Source: JAAXHV01 sp965207165 (GTDB taxonomy: Bacteria > Pseudomonadota > Gammaproteobacteria > Eutrophobiales > Eutrophobiaceae). From it: a stretch of DNA of 64,000 nucleotides. Positions within the stretch are counted from its first letter, which is position 1. The number at the start of each line of letters is the position of its first letter. A program made the position numbers and the translations under genes. The notes beneath the pieces were generated by a model. That model saw nothing but the letters and a program-made list of their open reading frames with translations, did no database searches and had not been told where the DNA came from. Shown here one piece after another: positions 60,981 to 64,000 of the stretch. Location of the stretch: assembly GCA_965207165.1 (NCBI GenBank), contig OZ242265.1, positions 1,178,001 through 1,242,000 of the forward strand, in the 5' to 3' direction.

Positions 60981-61578
60981 TTCATTACCGGCGCCTGCCC
61001 CAACAACCCGGCCTGGTGAACGCGCGCCAGGGGCAGCCTGACGTGGATATCGCTGTGTTCCGGTGGGTCGGTCATGGCCGGTTACTCATACGGGGTGATT
61101 TCTGACCGGTGCCCATGGGCACCGCATGTCGTGCGGCAGGCAGACGCACAGGTGCGTATCAGCGTGCGTAAGGTGTGGTTGGCGTTTGCCGAGAGTTACC
61201 CGTACGCAGCGTTATTCCGGCAGGTCCTGCCCCGGCTCCAGGCGATCCCACTACGCTGTTAGCCTAGCAGGCCTGCCGGGAGTCAGCAGGACGGTAACGG
61301 GTGCAGACCTGGGGAGCGTTGCGCCTGGAACTTGGAAAAACGACACAGGAGGGCCAAAAAATGGCGGAAGGCAGACTGGCGTGACCCGCCGTGTCAACGC
61401 AAACACGGGTGCTTGCAGATGATCTAATCGTATAAATATAGAGGAGAGTAAGATAAACCGCCTAAAATTTGGTGTGGTGAGAAATACGGGTTAGAATGAT
61501 TTAAGGAGGTTATTTTTAACCAGTTTACGTTATTTGAGGTGGAGACAGAGATTTTAGAGTTGTATTTATTGAGGTTAT
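60981..61578. other. Intergenic 600 bp with second palindrome copy
   Basis: Continues the repeat family and holds the second 18-bp palindrome at 61107-61124. From about 61425 the sequence turns A/T-rich. No gene recognised; a Shine-Dalgarno-like AAGGAGG at 61503 is followed by stops. Confidence 0.4.
61107..61124. repeat. 18-bp perfect palindrome, second copy
   Basis: CGGTGCCCATGGGCACCG, identical to 58513-58530. Confidence 0.6.
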
Positions 61579-61866
61579 CTATATCGCTGATGATTTAATC
61601 TCTACACCTGAAAGATTGTCAAGCGCATCGCTTATCATGTTCATCGCATCATCAATATCTGCATCAATAGTGTCAAAGCCGAGACTAAAGCGGATGGATG
61701 CTTCGGCGTCTTCAGGAGAGAGACCTATGGCTTTGAGAACGTGGGATGGCTCAGGGATTCCCGATGTGCAGGCAGAGCCGGTTGAAGCTGCAAGATGGGG
61801 CTGAAGCACTTGCAAAATATCCTGGGCAAAGAAATCTTCGAAGCAGATATTGGCATTACCTGGATG
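61579..61866 (-). pseudogene. C-terminal remnant of a cysteine desulfurase (NifS/IscS/DndA type)
   Basis: From 61866 the minus frame reads HPGNANICFEDFFAQDILQV, then LQPHLAASTGSACTSGIPEP with the catalytic loop Cys, and SHVLKAIGLSPEDAEASIRF to the end. This is the last quarter of a PLP cysteine desulfurase; the PLP-lysine part and N-terminus are gone. The S-G-S/T-A-C-x-S-G loop with PEPSHVL resembles desulfurases that accompany DNA phosphorothioation genes, but no dnd/ssp gene remains here. Confidence 0.7.
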
Positions 61867-62271
61867 GTGGTACCGGGATCAGGCACCGGGTTTACTTCGG
61901 CCAGCGGCACCCGAGGAGGCCTGGGTTTACGAGATGCCATAATAACACTCGTTTAATATCAGCAGGTTATGGAATATAATATAACCATATATTGGAATCC
62001 CCTTGCATGACAAAATCTCCAAAAACGGGAAGAATAACGAAAATGGGGGATAGGCTGTACGCAATAACCCCTCTAAATACAAGGGGTTAGGGTTTTCTTG
62101 AAATAAGGAAAGTCTATTATTCGGGTTGACCGAGACTTTTTTCCTGATCAGGTGATTTTTAACATGCCTGATGACAATGTCTCTTAAAGTCTTCATAGTT
62201 GGCCGGTCTGCGTGCTGTCAGGCGTGGGCACCATGTCTGTGAGTATCTCATTGTCAGTTTCGTATGTGGCG
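61867..62271. other. About 400-bp A/T-rich stretch between desulfurase remnant and integrase
   Basis: Contains an 89-codon minus frame (62196-61927) without family resemblance and a small hairpin AACCCCT/AGGGGTT at 62066-62088 with a 9-nt loop, downstream of the integrase gene and without U-run. Nothing else recognised. Confidence 0.35.
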
Positions 62272-63453
62272 TCAGCCATTGTGCAACATCACCACGTCGG
62301 CACCGGTACCTGTAAGGTACGCTGCCCACTGATCCATCAACAGCCGCCGCCGTTCAAACAGGTCACTCCTAAAATAAGCCCCTTCAACGCCGGGGACCGT
62401 ATGAGCCAGTGCTGCCTCCGCAATCTCCCTCGGTTTGCCGGTGTCGGCACACCAGTCCCGGAAACTGGATCGGAATCCGTGTGCGGTTGCCCGATCAGCC
62501 AAGCCATTGTCCCGCAGTAGTTTAGTCATCGTCATATCACTTAATTGCTGACCTGGACGATGTGAACTCGGGAAAACAAACCCCGATCCATCACCCAGTA
62601 TCCGGGCCTGTTCCAATACAACAAGCGCCGCATCGGATATCGGAATTCTATGCGGCTTGCCGGCTTTCATGCGCGCGGTCTTTATCGTCCATGTTCGTGC
62701 TTCCAGGTCGATCTCGCTCCAGGTTGCGCCCCTGACCTCACCGGAGCGGGCCGCGGTCAGTACCAGGAATCGAAAGGCCAGCTTTACCACGATGTTCGCC
62801 CTGGATCGCTCTATAGTGTCCAATGCTGCTGAAACTTCTTGATATGGCAAGGCCCGGAAGTGCGCTTTGACGGCAGGCATGGACGGCAGCGCACCGTCTA
62901 TCATTTCGCCAGCGACGTTGTGTTCAATGAAACCATGCGCTTGTGCCCACGTGAACGTTTGTTTCATCTTCATCCGTAGCCGCCGCGCAATTTCAGGCCG
63001 CTTCGTCCATAGTGGTGTTAGTATCCGCAACACGTCCTCCCGGTCTATTTTGTTAATGCGTCTGTCTCCGATCGTCGGGAACGCGTATTTTTCCAGTGTT
63101 CTGATCCAGCGCTGTGTATGCTTGCCATCCCGCCAACGGGGTTTAAGGGCCTCCCAGGTCTGTATAGACGCTTGACTGAATGTCGGCAGTTTAACTCGCC
63201 GCTTTTCAGCCAGTGGATCCCTGTCCTCTATCCTTGCTGCCTTTTGATTTTCAAAGGCCTTTGCTCGCGCCTCGGTCAACGTCAACAACTTGAAACTGCC
63301 AAGGCCAATGTCATGGCGCTTGCCGTCGATGGTGAGTCGTTGTATCCAACTCTTACCTTTACCATACCCGACTCGCAAATACAGCGTATCCCCTGCCCGG
63401 TACATCCCGGGTTTCTTGATTGATTTTGCTTCCGCATACGTGATTCGTCTCAT
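62272..63453 (-). CDS. int: Tyrosine recombinase, P4-type integrase
   Basis: 393 residues. N-terminal DUF4102-like domain (KPGMYRAGDTLYLRVGYGKG, WIQRLTIDGKRHDIGLGSF), a SAM-like core-binding domain around 95-190, and the catalytic domain with Arg236 (LTAARSGEVRGATW), His325 and Arg328 (AHGFRSSFRDW), His351 (ALAHTVPGVEGAYF) and nucleophile Tyr360. All catalytic residues are present. It lies 160 bp from the 3' end of tRNA-Cys, the normal place for an integrase of an element that integrates there. It should catalyse insertion/excision between 46353-46372 and 63613-63632. Confidence 0.94.
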   Translation of the reverse strand: MRRITYAEAKSIKKPGMYRAGDTLYLRVGYGKGKSWIQRLTIDGKRHDIGLGSFKLLTLTEARAKAFENQKAARIEDRDPLAEKRRVKLPTFSQASIQTWEALKPRWRDGKHTQRWIRTLEKYAFPTIGDRRINKIDREDVLRILTPLWTKRPEIARRLRMKMKQTFTWAQAHGFIEHNVAGEMIDGALPSMPAVKAHFRALPYQEVSAALDTIERSRANIVVKLAFRFLVLTAARSGEVRGATWSEIDLEARTWTIKTARMKAGKPHRIPISDAALVVLEQARILGDGSGFVFPSSHRPGQQLSDMTMTKLLRDNGLADRATAHGFRSSFRDWCADTGKPREIAEAALAHTVPGVEGAYFRSDLFERRRLLMDQWAAYLTGTGADVVMLHNG

Positions 63454-63488
63454 GAATTCTGCTCTCCTGAAAAATGGTTATCCACGTA

Positions 63489-63513
63489 AATACCAACAAT
63501 GAATGTTGGTATT
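63489..63513. promoter_or_regulatory. Inverted repeat AATACCAAC-N7-GTTGGTATT upstream of int, probable arm-type/operator site
   Basis: 9-bp perfect arms (63489-63497 and 63505-63513), 36 bp before the int start. Shares the octamer ATACCAAC with the repeat at the other end of the element, hence a likely integrase arm site and possible int autoregulatory site. Confidence 0.65.
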
Positions 63514-63612
63514 GTAGGGTATAGCCGGGAATTGTCAAGAATGAATTAACAGATATTTCCCTTTTATTATAATAAGTTAGGGAACTTTTTGGAAGGGTCA
63601 AGAAGAAGAAAA

Positions 63613-63632
63613 AAAGGCTGGGGTCGGAATCG
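63613..63632 (-). other. Right attachment site inside the tRNA-Cys 3' end
   Basis: 20 bp of tRNA-Cys T-arm and acceptor end, 19/20 identical to 46353-46372. The element-side continuation is T-rich and lacks CCA. Confidence 0.87.
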
Positions 63633-63683
63633 AACCGGCGTCGACGGCTTTGCAGGCCGCTGCATCACCACTCTGCCACCCAG
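63613..63683 (-). tRNA. tRNA-Cys (GCA), 3' end rebuilt by the element
   Basis: 71 nt without CCA. Acceptor GGCTGGG (63677-63683) pairs with CCCAGCC; discriminator U; anticodon loop CCTGCAAAG gives GCA; T arm GCCGGTTCGATTCCGAC-like. Unlike tRNA-Gly and tRNA-Leu in this window it does not encode CCA; the minus strand runs straight into TTTTTTTCTTCTT. The CCA must be added by tRNA nucleotidyltransferase. Confidence 0.96.
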
Positions 63684-63740
63684 CCCTGGTTTTTCACCAA
63701 ATAAAGCAACCTCTGAGATTAAATCCTCAGAGTTTCCCAA

Positions 63741-63769
63741 AAGAAAAACCCCGAGGCCAGCCCGGGGTT
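63741..63769 (-). terminator. Rho-independent terminator-like hairpin between tRNA-Gly and tRNA-Cys
   Basis: On the minus strand AACCCCG (63763-63769) pairs with CGGGGTT (63747-63753) across a 9-nt G+C-rich loop and is followed by TTTTTCTTTT. A second weaker hairpin (CTCTGAG/CTCAGAG) follows at about 63714-63735. Tuned read-through to tRNA-Cys would be needed. Confidence 0.6.
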
Positions 63770-63812
63770 ATCCCAGTTCAGTACCTGCCCCGGACCTGAG
63801 CCGGGAAACATT

Positions 63813-63888
<76 letters not shown>

Positions 63889-63953
63889 AATATTCATTTA
63901 TGTTATTTCGCCCTCCCTGACGTTGTCCGGACACCTTCAGGATATGGCGCAGG

Positions 63954-63981
63954 ATTATAACCCCATGTTGCAGGATGTCAA
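63954..63981 (-). promoter_or_regulatory. Consensus sigma-70 promoter for the tRNA operon
   Basis: On the minus strand TTGACA (63976-63981), a 16-bp spacer and TATAAT (63954-63959), both perfect hexamers, followed by a G+C-rich discriminator (CCTGCGCC), as expected for stringently controlled stable-RNA promoters. Confidence 0.9.
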
Positions 63982-64000
63982 GTCCGGTAAATTCTATAAT

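Noticed and set aside
61927..62196. 89-codon minus-strand frame downstream of int
   Set aside because: Composition looks non-coding, no homology recognised, no ribosome-binding site.

Overview
The window reads as a chromosomal segment of a catabolically versatile, G+C-rich proteobacterium, most likely a gammaproteobacterium. The reasons are the Gly(GCC)-Cys(GCA)-Leu(UAA) tRNA order, a P4-type tyrosine integrase sitting on a tRNA gene, an IcmF gene divergent from a MerR/LiuR-like regulator, glcDEF, and TonB-dependent uptake with aromatic-acid-type transport. No rRNA, ribosomal or other taxonomically decisive gene is present, so the placement is an inference. All family calls come from motifs read by eye; no database was searched.

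Layout. 0-12 kb: the end of a ring-hydroxylating dioxygenase (alpha tail, beta) and a cysteine hydrolase on +. Then a long minus-strand block: P450, acyl-CoA ligase, small membrane protein, a pair of duplicated 4Fe-4S proteins, an NmrA-like lipoprotein, and exported RraA-like and aminotransferase proteins, headed by a quinol-dependent nitric oxide reductase. 12.5-17 kb: a small accessory patch with VapBC, GFA, Sir2, a membrane protein plus HTH regulator, a HEPN/MNT toxin-antitoxin pair with two operators, and a VapB remnant. 17-22 kb: two sulfatases, a DmpA-type peptidase and an MFS carrier in one operon. 22-28 kb: icmF, a MerR regulator with a 24-bp palindrome between them, an acyl-CoA synthetase and a GNAT. 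28-34 kb: glcDEF, a double thioredoxin-fold protein, a 63-aa protein and a third 4Fe-4S protein.

34-46 kb is a 12.2-kb catabolic segment bounded by 82-bp direct repeats next to tRNA-Leu. It carries two amidohydrolases, a Rieske ferredoxin, a flavin-dependent hydroxylase-like protein, a CDGSH protein, a Xi-class GST, a TonB receptor, an MFS transporter, an alpha/beta hydrolase and a PIN toxin-antitoxin pair. 46.35-63.63 kb is a second insertion of about 17.26 kb. It is bounded by copies of the tRNA-Cys 3' end and carries an integrase next to tRNA-Cys. It splits the ancestral Gly-Cys-Leu tRNA operon. Its cargo is a three-gene, probably co-transcribed defence-like unit (PLD-SNF2 helicase, Eco57I/PglX-like adenine methylase, FRG-TPR protein), a RadC module, and several corpses: a PglZ fragment, a cysteine desulfurase tail, and IS5- and IS21-like remains.

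The most interesting points are: the two nested tRNA-associated insertions, with a reconstructed tRNA-Cys that lost its encoded CCA while the native CCA is still visible 17 kb away; the helicase/methylase/FRG unit beside a dead BREX-type pglZ; and several clean operators (vapBC, HEPN/MNT, PIN antitoxin, icmF/MerR).
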